A stretch of DNA of 64,000 bases. Source: Nitratireductor aquimarinus. Lineage in GTDB: Bacteria; Pseudomonadota; Alphaproteobacteria; Rhizobiales; Rhizobiaceae. The notes beneath the pieces are model-generated. The model had not been told where the DNA came from, searched no databases, and saw only the letters and a program-made list of their open reading frames with translations. Location of the stretch: positions 744,001 through 808,000 of the forward strand of contig NZ_JAFKDE010000002.1 in the NCBI RefSeq assembly GCF_017255295.1. Reading direction: 5' to 3'. Below, piece by piece: positions 18,670-27,098 of this stretch. The position numbers were made by a program, and so were the translations under genes. Every line of letters begins with the position of its first letter. Position 1 is the stretch's first letter.

Positions 18670-19506
18670 CTACGCGCCAGCGCCTTCCAGCTTCACCTTG
18701 ATCGCGAGAAGGTCATGCCATGCGAGCTTCTTGTGGGCGGGGTTGCGCAGCAGATAGGCCGGGTGCAGCGTCGGCATGGTCGGAATTTCCTGACCACCCG
18801 GGGTCTTGTGCAGCGCCCAGTTGCCGCGCATGCGCATGATGCCCGTCTGCGTGTTGAGCAGCAGCTTCGTCGAAGGGTTGCCCAGCGTCACCAGAACTTT
18901 CGGCGCGACCAACTCGATATGGCGCTCGATGAAGGGGCGGCAGATCTCCGTCTCAAGCGGAGATGGATCGCGGTTGCCCGGCGGCCGCCACGGGATGACA
19001 TTGGAAATGTAGACCGATGTGCGGTCGAGGCCGATAGCCGCCAGCATGCGGTCGAGCAGCTTGCCGGAGCGCCCGACAAAGGGCAGGCCCTGAAGATCCT
19101 CGTCGCGGCCGGGCGCTTCGCCCACAAGCATCACGGCGGCCTGCGGGTTGCCGTCGGAGAAGACGGTGTTCTTCGCGGTCGTTTTCAGATTGCAGCCATC
19201 GAAGGCGGCGAGCTGTTCGCGCAGTTCCTCCAGCGTGTTTGCGCTTTTGGCGATCTCGCGTGCGCGGGCTGCCTGCGCATCGTCGGGAATGGCCGCGCGC
19301 TGCGAGCTTGGAAGGGGCGGCGCCTGGATCTGCGCTGCCGGCGCTTTCTTCTTCTGCTCCTGCGCGGCCGGCGCGCGGCGTGCGGCGCGCTTTTCCGCCT
19401 CGACCCGGGTTTCCTCAAACCGGTCGGCGGCAGATTCCAGCAGGGACTCATCCACGCCGGCATCGGCGTAGAATGTCAGAAGCTCCCTTAGTCCTGCGGA
19501 ATCCAT
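18670..19506 (-). CDS. Uracil-DNA glycosylase, family 4-like, with two iron-sulfur ligands missing
   Basis: It excises uracil from DNA in base-excision repair. The 278-residue product has a variable N-terminal extension of about 95 residues rich in A, K, Q and P, then the family-4 core: motif 1 GEAPGRDEDLQGLPFVGRSG, IPWRPPGNRDP, and motif 2 PTLHPAYLLRNP. Only two cysteines occur in the whole protein, C105 (FDGC) and C189 (EICRPF). The positions of the other two cluster ligands known from Thermus UDGa are F102 and W173. The start is set at MDSAGLREL because the 30 upstream codons look non-conserved; neither start has a good ribosome-binding site. Confidence 0.9.
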   Translation of the reverse strand: MDSAGLRELLTFYADAGVDESLLESAADRFEETRVEAEKRAARRAPAAQEQKKKAPAAQIQAPPLPSSQRAAIPDDAQAARAREIAKSANTLEELREQLAAFDGCNLKTTAKNTVFSDGNPQAAVMLVGEAPGRDEDLQGLPFVGRSGKLLDRMLAAIGLDRTSVYISNVIPWRPPGNRDPSPLETEICRPFIERHIELVAPKVLVTLGNPSTKLLLNTQTGIMRMRGNWALHKTPGGQEIPTMPTLHPAYLLRNPAHKKLAWHDLLAIKVKLEGAGA

Positions 19507-19592
19507 CGTGCCCGAAATCCTGCCCGAAATCCTGATTGTCGCCGGTTGGCGGTGAAGCGGCACTTTCTCTTTCTTTGCCTGCCGTTGCAAGT

Positions 19593-20165
19593 TCACGAAG
19601 CGGGAATGCGTGGATCCTGCACCAGATAAAAGACCGGCTGGGGCGTCAGATCGGTAATCAGCAGGCGAAATGTGACGGAATGCCCCGCATCCACCGTACC
19701 GGACTGAAAGAGCAGTCGGTCATGGGGCTCGAATTTGCGGTCGTGGCTTTTAAAGGCGTCAGAGCCCACATGGTCGCTGCCCACATTGCGCTGGTCGAAC
19801 GAAAGCCCGTCACCATAGACGCTGGAAACCCCGCGCTTCTCCTGAAGTTCGAACTCGAATTCCACCCAGGGCAGATTGCTCGCATTCAGCGTTTCGATCT
19901 CGATGAAGAGATAACCAGCGCCCGCGCGCTCGTCATATGCATAGCGCGGCGTCTCTCCGATGAGGCGAATGACCATCACCACCGCCGATGCGGTGTAGAG
20001 TTCCTGTTGAAGGATGACGGGATCACTGCGCGAACCGCTGCCGGAAACCGCGCGGATGCGAAACCCGCCGCTCTCGTCCGAGAAGGCGTATGGCCCCGCC
20101 TGCCAGCGCCCGTCATCTCCCGGCTCCGCAGCCAGCAGGCATGCGAGCAGGGGCAGGGCGATCAT
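19593..20165 (-). CDS. Conserved-looking secreted protein of unknown function
   Basis: The 190-residue protein starts with a short signal peptide (MIALPLLACLLAAEPGDDG); the LLAC could be a weak lipobox. The remainder is predominantly beta: VVMVIRLIGETPRYAYDE, GYLFIEIETLNASNLPWVEF and HSVTFRLLITDLTPQPVFYL suggest a beta-sandwich domain exposed in the periplasm. I recognise no enzyme motif or named family. It lies upstream of the glycosylase gene on the same strand, with 86 bases between its stop and the chosen glycosylase start, so the two may be co-transcribed. Confidence 0.7.
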   Translation of the reverse strand: MIALPLLACLLAAEPGDDGRWQAGPYAFSDESGGFRIRAVSGSGSRSDPVILQQELYTASAVVMVIRLIGETPRYAYDERAGAGYLFIEIETLNASNLPWVEFEFELQEKRGVSSVYGDGLSFDQRNVGSDHVGSDAFKSHDRKFEPHDRLLFQSGTVDAGHSVTFRLLITDLTPQPVFYLVQDPRIPAS

Positions 20166-20269
20166 GGTTGCGGCGCGAGGCAGGATAACACCTCCCTTCC
20201 TGCCGCATTATATCGCCATCGGTACTTTCCGCGAAATGGAATGGCGTTAGCCCAATTCAGCTGCCCAGC

Positions 20270-20869
20270 TCAGCCGCCCACTTGCCAGTTCGAGATCGTC
20301 TGAGAGGGATAGACCAGCTGAAGAATGTTGAGCGTGAGGTTGTCGCGGATCATCACAGCCATGAAGATCTCGGTCGCCACCACCAGAACGATGCTCAGCC
20401 ATACTGGCGATATGCGGGCAACGAAGAAGCCGACAATCGTCGCGGCGGTATCGGAGAGCGAGTTCAGCACGCTGTCTCCGTAATACCCCTCCGCCAGCGC
20501 CGATTCCCGATAGCGGTTGATCACCATCGGCGTGTTTTCGGCCATCTCCCATGCCGCTTCGAGACCCACCGCCAGCGTGAGGCGAATTCCAATCGGCAGG
20601 CGTGGCGCGACAAGCCAGAGCAGCGCATAGAACAGCAGGCCGTGGAGAAAGTGCGAATAGGTGTACCAGTCGCCGATATGCTGCGAGGTTTCCGGTCCCG
20701 ACGGATCCGAATACCAGAGTTTGACCGTGCCGCAGTCGCAGATGGTCGTCTGCCCCATCAGCTTCAGAAACAGCGCCTGTATCGCCAGAATACCGAGAAC
20801 GCAGAACGCGGTGATCGCAACCGGTCTTTGCCGATATGCTCTCAGAAGCGCATTTTCACTCGCATTCAC
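20270..20869 (-). CDS. DUF2585 (UPF0314) family membrane protein
   Basis: The 199-residue integral membrane protein has about five helices: residues 15-35, 70-85, 95-110, 145-160 and 162-180. Its conserved polar core includes CDCGTVKLWYSDPSGPETSQH, H-F-L-H-G and GLEAAWEMAENTPMVINRYR, a typical UPF0314 signature found in rhizobia and relatives. Function is unknown. The open frame extends 34 codons further, but the GTG chosen here has AAGGAG nine bases upstream and gives the family length of about 195-200 residues. It is divergent from etfQO across 361 bases. Confidence 0.87.
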   Translation of the reverse strand: MNASENALLRAYRQRPVAITAFCVLGILAIQALFLKLMGQTTICDCGTVKLWYSDPSGPETSQHIGDWYTYSHFLHGLLFYALLWLVAPRLPIGIRLTLAVGLEAAWEMAENTPMVINRYRESALAEGYYGDSVLNSLSDTAATIVGFFVARISPVWLSIVLVVATEIFMAVMIRDNLTLNILQLVYPSQTISNWQVGG

Positions 20870-21230
20870 GCGCACGCTCTCCTTCTCAATTGAAACACCG
20901 GGCTCAATTCGGAACATCCAGCCGACAGCCGGATTGCATTCTTGCCTGACGCTCTCGAAACCGCGCGACACTGATGGGATTCGGGAAGGCTGGCAAACAG
21001 GAATTGCCCAGCACCAGATTGCCCAATATTTACGTTTACGTTAAAGTAAGTCATATGTTTGCAGCAATCAGGAATGGGTTGATGCAACTTCTCTGGTTTC
21101 GATAGGGGCGCGGATGCGCTATAGCCCGGCGTTGAAACCGTTATGCGGGGCTGATTTGTATCCGGTCCGCACCGGCCCATATTCGGGTCGAAACCATGGT
21201 GCGCTAGAGAAAAAGACTGCGGAGGGTTAA
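20870..21230. other. Divergent promoter region of DUF2585 and ETF-QO genes
   Basis: No gene is supported in these 361 bases. The recognisable content is the MerR-like operator candidate at 21030-21050, annotated separately, and the ribosome-binding site GGAGG just before the ETF-QO start. The AT-richer stretch around 21020-21110 is the probable promoter. Confidence 0.6.
21030..21050 (+). promoter_or_regulatory. Candidate operator TTACGTTTACGTT-N3-GTAAG upstream of ETF-QO
   Basis: This 21-base site lies 180 bases before the ETF-QO start. It matches 18 of 21 bases of a site at 30094-30114 (opposite strand) just upstream of the DUF2147 gene. The TTACGTTTACGT-type sequence resembles operators of MerR-family acyl-CoA/branched-chain catabolism regulators such as LiuR. 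The match to each other is seen directly; the regulator is inferred. Confidence 0.45.
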
Positions 21231-22913
21231 ATGAGCGAGATGGAACGCGAAAGCATGGAATTCGATGTGGTCATCGTCGGCGCAGGGCCGGCAGGACTGG
21301 CCGCATCCATCAGGCTCAAGCAGCTTGATCCCGAGCTTTCCATCGTCGTGCTCGAAAAGGGCGGTGAGGTTGGCGCGCACATCCTGTCGGGCGCGGTTGT
21401 CGATCCCATCGGTATCGACCGCCTGCTTCCCGACTGGCGTGAAGATCCTGACCACCCGTTCAAGACGCCGGTCACCGACGATCAGTTTCTGGTGCTGGGG
21501 CCGGCAGGCTCCATCCGCCTGCCCAATTTCCTCATGCCGCCGCTCATGAACAATCACGGCAATTACGCCGTGTCGCTTGGCAATGTGTGCCGCTGGCTCG
21601 CCGGCCATGCCGAGGCGCTTGGCGTCGAAATCTATCCGGGCTTCGCCGCAGCCGAAGTCCTCTACAATGACGAAGGCGCAGTCATCGGCGTCGCCACGGG
21701 CGACATGGGCGTTGAGCGTGATGGCTCGCACGGTCCCAACTACCAGCCGGGCATGGCGCTTTTGGGCAAATATGTGCTGATCGGTGAGGGCGTGCGCGGC
21801 TCGCTCGCCAAGCAGCTCATCGCCCGGTTCGGTCTCGACGAAGAGCGTGAGCCGCAGAAGTTCGGCATCGGCCTCAAGGAGCTCTGGGAGGTCAAGCCGG
21901 AGAACCACAAGCCCGGTCTCGTCCAGCACTCCTTCGGCTGGCCGCTCGACATGAAAACCGGCGGCGGTTCCTTCCTCTACCATCTGGAAAACAACCAGGT
22001 GGCGGTCGGTTTCGTGGTTCACCTGAACTACAAGAACCCTTTCCTCTCGCCGTTTCAGGAGTTCCAGCGCTTCAAGACGCATCCGGCCATTCGCGACACG
22101 TTCGAGGGCGGCAAGCGCCTCTCCTATGGCGCGCGCGCCATCACCGAGGGCGGCTGGCAGTCCGTGCCCAAGCTCGTCTTCCCGGGCGGCGCGCTCATCG
22201 GCTGTTCCGCAGGTTTCGTCAACGTGCCGCGCATCAAGGGCTCGCACAATGCGGTTCTGTCCGGCATGCTCGCCGCCGAACACGTTGTCGAGGCGCTCGG
22301 GGCAGGGCGCACCAATGACACGCTTGAAGGCTATGAGGCCGCCTGGCGCGCCTCCGACATCGGCAAGGATCTGAAAAAGGTCCGCAACGTCAAGCCGCTC
22401 TGGTCGCGCTTCGGCACGCTTCTGGGCGTCGGCATCGGCGGTCTCGACATGTGGCTGAACTCGCTGTTCGGCGTTTCGCCCTTCGGCACGATGAAGCACG
22501 GCAAGACCGATGCCGCCTCGCTTGAGCCGGCCGCGAAACACGCGCCCATCGATTACCCCAAGCCCGATGGTGTTCTCACCTTCGACCGTCTCTCCTCGGT
22601 CTTCCTGTCCAACACCAACCATGAGGAAGAGCAACCCGTTCATCTTCAGGTGAAGGACATGGAGCTGCAGAAGACTTCGGAATACGGCGTCTTTGCCGGC
22701 CCGTCCTCGCGCTATTGCCCGGCGGGCGTCTATGAATGGGTGGATGCCGACGGCAACGCGCTGACCGATGGCAGCGATGTGGCTGACGCGCGTTTTGTCA
22801 TCAACGCGCAGAACTGCGTCCACTGCAAAACCTGCGATATCAAGGACCCGAACCAGAACATCAACTGGGTGCCGCCGCAGGGTGGCGAAGGGCCCGTCTA
22901 CACCGGGATGTAA
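21231..22913 (+). CDS. etfD: Electron transfer flavoprotein-ubiquinone oxidoreductase
   Basis: ETF-QO passes electrons from reduced ETF (fed by acyl-CoA and other dehydrogenases) to ubiquinone at the inner membrane. The 560-residue protein begins with the FAD-binding VVIVGAGPAGLAASIRLKQL, has the ubiquinone-site/FAD domain through the middle, and ends in a 4Fe-4S ferredoxin-like domain. That domain has CVHCKTCDIKDP plus an upstream cysteine in SRYCPAG, giving four ligands. Length is that of the full family. GGAGGG precedes the ATG. The isovaleryl-CoA dehydrogenase elsewhere in the window is one likely electron source, which makes the upstream operator candidate biologically sensible. Confidence 0.96.
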   Translation: MSEMERESMEFDVVIVGAGPAGLAASIRLKQLDPELSIVVLEKGGEVGAHILSGAVVDPIGIDRLLPDWREDPDHPFKTPVTDDQFLVLGPAGSIRLPNFLMPPLMNNHGNYAVSLGNVCRWLAGHAEALGVEIYPGFAAAEVLYNDEGAVIGVATGDMGVERDGSHGPNYQPGMALLGKYVLIGEGVRGSLAKQLIARFGLDEEREPQKFGIGLKELWEVKPENHKPGLVQHSFGWPLDMKTGGGSFLYHLENNQVAVGFVVHLNYKNPFLSPFQEFQRFKTHPAIRDTFEGGKRLSYGARAITEGGWQSVPKLVFPGGALIGCSAGFVNVPRIKGSHNAVLSGMLAAEHVVEALGAGRTNDTLEGYEAAWRASDIGKDLKKVRNVKPLWSRFGTLLGVGIGGLDMWLNSLFGVSPFGTMKHGKTDAASLEPAAKHAPIDYPKPDGVLTFDRLSSVFLSNTNHEEEQPVHLQVKDMELQKTSEYGVFAGPSSRYCPAGVYEWVDADGNALTDGSDVADARFVINAQNCVHCKTCDIKDPNQNINWVPPQGGEGPVYTGM

Positions 22914-22918
22914 CCGCA

Positions 22919-23770
22919 TTGTCCGATCATGAAACCGGCGCCGCCGAAGCCAGCCCCGTCGATGAAGAGGCGCTGGCCGAAGCCTATAATCGCGCGCTTG
23001 CACTGGAAAAGGCGGGCGATCTCGACGCCGCCGCCGAGGCCTACAGGGAAGTTTTGGCGCTGGATCCCGCCGATCATGGCGGGGCAGCCGTGCGGCTCGC
23101 CAGCATGGGGCGCGGCGAAACGCCGACACGCGCCTCGGAGGCCTATGTCGCGACGCTGTTCGACCAGCACGCCGGTGAATTCGAAAGCATCCTCGTAGAC
23201 CAGCTCGGCTACGATGTGCCCGCACTCGTGCGTCAGGCGCTGGAAGAGATCGCGCCCGGTCCCTATGAGCGCATGCTCGATCTTGGTTGCGGTACCGGCC
23301 TTGCCGGCGAGGTGCTGCGCGATATGGCGGCCCACATCACCGGCGTCGATCTTTCCGAAACGATGGTCGAGGTCACCGACGAGAAAGAGCTCTACGACGC
23401 GCTCTATGTGGGCGATGCGGTGGACTTTCTGCAGCATGCGGATGTCGAACCCTTCGACCTGATCACGGCGACGGATGTTCTGCCTTATCTCGGTGAGCTG
23501 GAAGCCTTCTTCGAAGGCGCTGCGGAACTCGCCACAGAGGGTGCGGTTCTCGCATTCTCAAGCGAGACCCTGCCGGATGAAACGCTTGCCGGCCGCCCCT
23601 TCATGGTCGGCCCGCACCAGCGCTTTGCCCATGCGCAGGCCTATCTCGGCAAAATGCTTGCCGATCACGGCTTTGCCGGCCTGGCGATTGGCGACATCGT
23701 GGTGCGGCATGAAATAGGCAAGCCGGTGCCGGGGCATCTGGTCATCGCCCGAAAGCAGAAAGCCGATTAG
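22919..23770 (+). CDS. TPR-containing class I SAM-dependent methyltransferase
   Basis: The 283-residue protein has one tetratricopeptide-like repeat (about residues 20-55: AYNRALALEKAGDLDAAAEA). A Rossmann methyltransferase domain follows, with SAM motif LDLGCGTGLAGEVL, acidic VDLSETMVEV and motif IV region FDLITATDVLPYLGEL. The substrate is unknown; the family is annotated as predicted TPR methyltransferase. It begins with TTG five bases after the ETF-QO stop. The nearest in-frame ATG is about 60 residues inside and would delete the repeat, so TTG is the likely start. The spacing implies co-transcription with ETF-QO. Confidence 0.88.
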   Translation: MSDHETGAAEASPVDEEALAEAYNRALALEKAGDLDAAAEAYREVLALDPADHGGAAVRLASMGRGETPTRASEAYVATLFDQHAGEFESILVDQLGYDVPALVRQALEEIAPGPYERMLDLGCGTGLAGEVLRDMAAHITGVDLSETMVEVTDEKELYDALYVGDAVDFLQHADVEPFDLITATDVLPYLGELEAFFEGAAELATEGAVLAFSSETLPDETLAGRPFMVGPHQRFAHAQAYLGKMLADHGFAGLAIGDIVVRHEIGKPVPGHLVIARKQKAD

Positions 23771-23788
23771 CGCACCGTGCTTTCAACA

Positions 23789-23836
23789 GGTTAGGGCGTC
23801 CTTTGTGCGTCCGGATGGCCGCACGTCGCTCTAACC
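23789..23836. repeat. Imperfect palindromic repeat element
   Basis: A GGTTAG / CTAACC outer arm and an inner GTGCG / CGCAC arm form a two-part stem-loop of about 48 bases between the convergent methyltransferase and exonuclease-fold genes, overlapping the stop of the latter. The inner sequence (GCGTCCG ... GCTCTA) recurs near 35090-35115, which suggests one repeat family. It may also act as a terminator. Confidence 0.5.
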
Positions 23837-24847
23837 GGCGTTCTGCGCCAGTTTCACCTCAAGGATGTTCTGTTCGGCGTCAGGCATGATGCCGAATTCG
23901 AACAGGACGGGCAGGTGGTCGGAACCGGCATCCTGCGGCCGCGAGATGGCAATCGGCACGATCCGTCCCTTGCTGAACACATGGTCGATGGGCAGGCCTG
24001 CAACCCGGCGAACGGGTTCGGGAACCAGACGTTTCAGCCAGGTCGGGCCAACGCCCGGCACAAGATCCAGCTCACCGGCAGCCGCAACACGATGCGCCGT
24101 TGCGCTCCACGGCGCTGCGTTCAGATCACCTGCAAGGATCGCCGTCTTGCCGAGCCGCTGCAGAACCGGCGTCACGCGCTCCACCTGACGGTGCTGTTCA
24201 TAGGGCCAGGGCCAGCCGAGATGCAGCGCGGCGATCTCCACCGGATCTGCGCCAAGGCGCACCGTCGCCACGGCCATTGAGCCGCGGTCGTAGCAGGCAT
24301 AGGCGGATGAGCTGGCAAAGGGGCGGCGGGAGAGAATGGCAACGCCGCCAATCCGGGCCGGCGGCGGGCAGATCACGCGGTAGGGGTAGGTGGCTTCAAG
24401 GAACTTCAGTTCCTCCACCCACATGCTTGAAACCTCGTTCAGCGTCACGATGTCCGGCCGGGTCTGGCCGATCAGCGAAAACACCTGTTTTGGGGTGGGG
24501 TTGTCGTAGCGCAGGTTCATCTGGAGGAGCCGGTAGCGCGCAGCCGGCATGTCGGCGGCTTCGGCTCTGGCCGTTCCTGCCGCATTCTGTCCCGGCAAAA
24601 GCGTGGCGCTCAGGGCTGCAAGGCCAAGCACGGTTCCTGCCGCACCGATCTGCCGCCAGCCCCGTATGAAGATCAGCGGCAGGGAGAGAATGGCGATCAG
24701 CACCGCCAGATGCATCCGAAAATGCGCCATGGCGTCGAAGGCCGGGTGCAGCCGACCCCAATAGCCGGCCACGAGGGGCACCGAAATCAGAACCGCGCCG
24801 ATTGCCAGAATTGCCGGCAGTGCGGATGCGGTTCTGCTCTTCTTCAT
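23831..24847 (-). CDS. Membrane-anchored endonuclease/exonuclease/phosphatase-fold protein
   Basis: The 338-residue protein has three N-terminal hydrophobic helices (about residues 10-30, 46-62 and 68-86) followed by an EEP (DNase I-like) domain. It contains LLQMNLRYDNPT, TLNEVSS (metal-binding Glu), LHLGWPWPYE, ILAGDLNAAPWS (the GDxN motif) and GSDHLPVLFEF (catalytic SDH). All metal-site residues of the fold are present, so it should be a phosphodiesterase acting on the periplasmic side. The substrate, nucleic acid or phospholipid/inositol phosphate, cannot be told. It is encoded singly, downstream of amn on the same strand with 59 bases between them. Confidence 0.88.
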   Translation of the reverse strand: MKKSRTASALPAILAIGAVLISVPLVAGYWGRLHPAFDAMAHFRMHLAVLIAILSLPLIFIRGWRQIGAAGTVLGLAALSATLLPGQNAAGTARAEAADMPAARYRLLQMNLRYDNPTPKQVFSLIGQTRPDIVTLNEVSSMWVEELKFLEATYPYRVICPPPARIGGVAILSRRPFASSSAYACYDRGSMAVATVRLGADPVEIAALHLGWPWPYEQHRQVERVTPVLQRLGKTAILAGDLNAAPWSATAHRVAAAGELDLVPGVGPTWLKRLVPEPVRRVAGLPIDHVFSKGRIVPIAISRPQDAGSDHLPVLFEFGIMPDAEQNILEVKLAQNAG

Positions 24848-24906
24848 CTCTCGCGCCTTGTTTGCTGCGTGTCCCTTGAGATACGCGGGCTAGCCGTTCT
24901 TTTGGG

Positions 24907-26406
24907 CTATTGGAAGGCGGTTTCGAAAAAGCTTCTCAGCTTGCGCGAATGGAGCCGTTCTGGCGGCATTTCCGCAAGTTTCTCGACCGCCCGCATGCCG
25001 ATCTTGAGATGCTGGGAGACCTGCCGCTTGTAAAAGTCGGTGGCCATGCCCGGCAGCTTCAGTTCGCCATGAAGCGGCTTGTCCGAAACGCAAAGCAGCG
25101 TGCCGTAGGGCACGCGGAAGCGGAAGCCATTGGCCGCGATGGTGGCCGATTCCATATCCAGCGCAATCGCCCGCGACTGCGAGAGCCGCTGCACGGGGCC
25201 GCGCTGTTCGCGCAGTTCCCAGTTGCGGTTGTCGATGGTCGCCACCGTGCCGGTGCGCATGATGCGCTTCAACTCATAGCCGGAAAGGCCGGTGGTCTCC
25301 GCCACCGCTTCCTGCAACGCAACCTGCACCTCTGCAAGTGCGGGAAGCGGCACCCACACCGGCAGATCGTCGTCAAGCACATGGTCTTCGCGCACATAGG
25401 CATGCGCCAGAACGTAATCGCCCAGCGCCTGCGAGTTTCTGAGCCCCGCGCAATGGCCGAGCATCAGCCAGGCATGCGGGCGCAGAACCGCCACATGGTC
25501 GGTGATCGTCTTGGCGTTGGAGGGGCCGACGCCGATGTTCACCATGGTGATGCCGGCGTGACCGTCACGCTTCAGATGATAAGCGGGCATCTGCGGCAGG
25601 CGCGCCGGCGTGCTGGCCGAAGGGCTCGTCTCGCCGGCCTTGGTGATCACATTGCCGGGCTCCACGAAGGCCGTGTAGCCCTTGCCGCCTTCGGCCATCA
25701 TCTCGCGGGCGAGGGCGCAGAACTCGTCAATGTAGAACTGATAGTTCGTGAACAGCACGAAGTTCTGGAAATGCGCAGGCGCCGTCGCCGTATAGTGCGA
25801 CAGCCGGTGCAGCGAATAGTCGACACGCTGCGCCGTGAACGGGGCCAGCGGTTCCGGTTCTCCTGCCGGCGTCTCATGGGTGCCGTTGACGATGTGGTCA
25901 TCGGTGGCGTTCAGATCCGGCACGTCGAACAGATCGCGCAGCGGCCGTTTCAGCCGGTCGGCGATGGAGCCTTCCACATAGGTGTCCTGCAGGAAGGCGA
26001 AGTGCAGGGGGATCGGCGTTTCCGATTCCGACACGGTCACCGGCACGCCGTGATTGCGGATCACCAGGCTCAGCTGGTCGATCAAATAATCGTCGAAAAG
26101 GTCGGGCCGGGTGATCGTGGTCGCATAGACACCGGGTGCCGCCACATGGCCATAGGCCAGCCGCGTGTCGATCTGGGCGTAGGTGGCGGTGGCGAGGCTG
26201 ACTTCGGGATAGAAGGCGCGGAAGCGGCAATCGCTCTCGCCTTCTTTGGAAACCTGCGCAAACGCATCGCGCAGGAATGCGGTATTGCGCTCATAGAGCG
26301 CTTTCAACGCCGCGACGGCTTCGCGGGCATCGGTAAAGCTCTTCCGGGCGTAGGACTCCGGACTTGAAATCGTCTGAATGGGCTGAGGATAGATTCTATG
26401 TTCCAT
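24907..26406 (-). CDS. amn: AMP nucleosidase
   Basis: Amn hydrolyses AMP to adenine and ribose 5-phosphate, controlling adenylate pools in the cytosol. The 499-residue product covers both parts of the long bacterial form: the N-terminal regulatory domain (FRAFYPEVSLATATYAQIDT and similar) and a C-terminal nucleoside-phosphorylase-like domain. The latter contains MVNIGVGPSNAKTITDHVAV, WLMLGHCAGLRNSQ, LGDYVLAHAY and ALDMESATIAANGFRFRVPYG. The ME-S segment around ALDMESATIA carries the ribose-binding glutamate expected for the fold. The start at MEHRIYPQPIQT is the first ATG and gives the family length. Confidence 0.95.
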   Translation of the reverse strand: MEHRIYPQPIQTISSPESYARKSFTDAREAVAALKALYERNTAFLRDAFAQVSKEGESDCRFRAFYPEVSLATATYAQIDTRLAYGHVAAPGVYATTITRPDLFDDYLIDQLSLVIRNHGVPVTVSESETPIPLHFAFLQDTYVEGSIADRLKRPLRDLFDVPDLNATDDHIVNGTHETPAGEPEPLAPFTAQRVDYSLHRLSHYTATAPAHFQNFVLFTNYQFYIDEFCALAREMMAEGGKGYTAFVEPGNVITKAGETSPSASTPARLPQMPAYHLKRDGHAGITMVNIGVGPSNAKTITDHVAVLRPHAWLMLGHCAGLRNSQALGDYVLAHAYVREDHVLDDDLPVWVPLPALAEVQVALQEAVAETTGLSGYELKRIMRTGTVATIDNRNWELREQRGPVQRLSQSRAIALDMESATIAANGFRFRVPYGTLLCVSDKPLHGELKLPGMATDFYKRQVSQHLKIGMRAVEKLAEMPPERLHSRKLRSFFETAFQ

Positions 26407-26498
26407 GGCCTTTTATATGGATTTTCCCGGTCTTCTCAAGGCCCGGTTGCGGCATCCATGGTCTGCTCGCGCACTTCCAGCTGGTGGGGGAAGCTCTC

Positions 26499-26687
26499 CT
26501 AGCGCGAGCGTTGCAGGCTGACCATCAGAACGAGACCGGCGCCACTCGACCTGTCATAACGCCCTTCGATGATGTTTTCATCACCGGCGCGCACATTCTG
26601 GACCGCCAGAAGCGGCGAGCCGATCAGCATCGCGAACATCAGTCCCTTGGCCATATGTGTCATTGTCTGCAACATCACCAACCCCAC
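26499..26687 (-). CDS. Small secreted protein, unknown function
   Basis: The 62-residue open frame starts at a GTG preceded by AGGAAAG. It encodes a signal-like N-terminus (MAKGLMFAMLIGSPLLAVQN) with a probable cleavage after VRA, leaving a mature peptide of about 30 residues with EGRYDRSSGAGLVLMVSLQR. No family is recognised. It starts 14 bases after the stop of the similar-sized gene upstream, so the two look like a small operon. An ATG ten bases further in is the alternative start. The call rests on signal-peptide shape, ribosome-binding site and spacing only. Confidence 0.45.
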   Translation of the reverse strand: MGLVMLQTMTHMAKGLMFAMLIGSPLLAVQNVRAGDENIIEGRYDRSSGAGLVLMVSLQRSR

Positions 26688-26701
26688 TTCTTTCCTGCCG
26701 T

Positions 26702-26872
26702 TCAGCGCCGCACCGTCTGGCCGCAAAACGCGTTGTCATCGGTCATGCAGGCGAAAGGCCTGCCGCCCTGCCAGCGGTCGGAAGACCGGCCGGCCTCTGC
26801 AACGAGGATCGCCAGGCCCATGCCGAACAGGGCTGCAATCAGGCAGACAATCGAAAATCGGCGTATCAGCAT
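26702..26872 (-). CDS. Small exported or single-pass membrane protein
   Basis: The 56-residue open frame has a strong ribosome-binding site (AGAGGAAGAG) ahead of ATG. One hydrophobic helix (FSIVCLIAALFGMGLAILVA) is followed by a short polar tail with two cysteines (PFACMTDDNAFCGQTVRR), which could form a disulfide in the periplasm. An upstream in-frame ATG at 26896 would add eight residues but lacks a ribosome-binding site. I do not recognise the family. It precedes another tiny secreted frame. Confidence 0.5.
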   Translation of the reverse strand: MLIRRFSIVCLIAALFGMGLAILVAEAGRSSDRWQGGRPFACMTDDNAFCGQTVRR

Positions 26873-27098
26873 CGGGCTCTTCCTCTTTGTTGCCATCAAT
26901 GTGGCAGGGGACGGCTGAACCGATACTGATGGGGGCATTCATCCGGCGTTCAGCAGCGTTAACACGGCGGTTAACACCCGATGACAGATCGTTTATCGGC
27001 GCGTGTGTTGCAAAACGGGCGGGCGGTGCTTACCTGCCCCAATGTCGCCACGATCCTCCCCCGACCGCGTGGCTCTGAACCCTTGGAGGCAGACAAGC

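Noticed and set aside
21204-23225. 673-codon minus-strand open frame
   Set aside because: Antisense to ETF-QO, whose motifs are complete on the plus strand; rich in Arg, Ala and His as expected for a shadow frame.
24910-26367. 485-codon plus-strand open frame
   Set aside because: Antisense to AMP nucleosidase, no domain and no ribosome-binding site.
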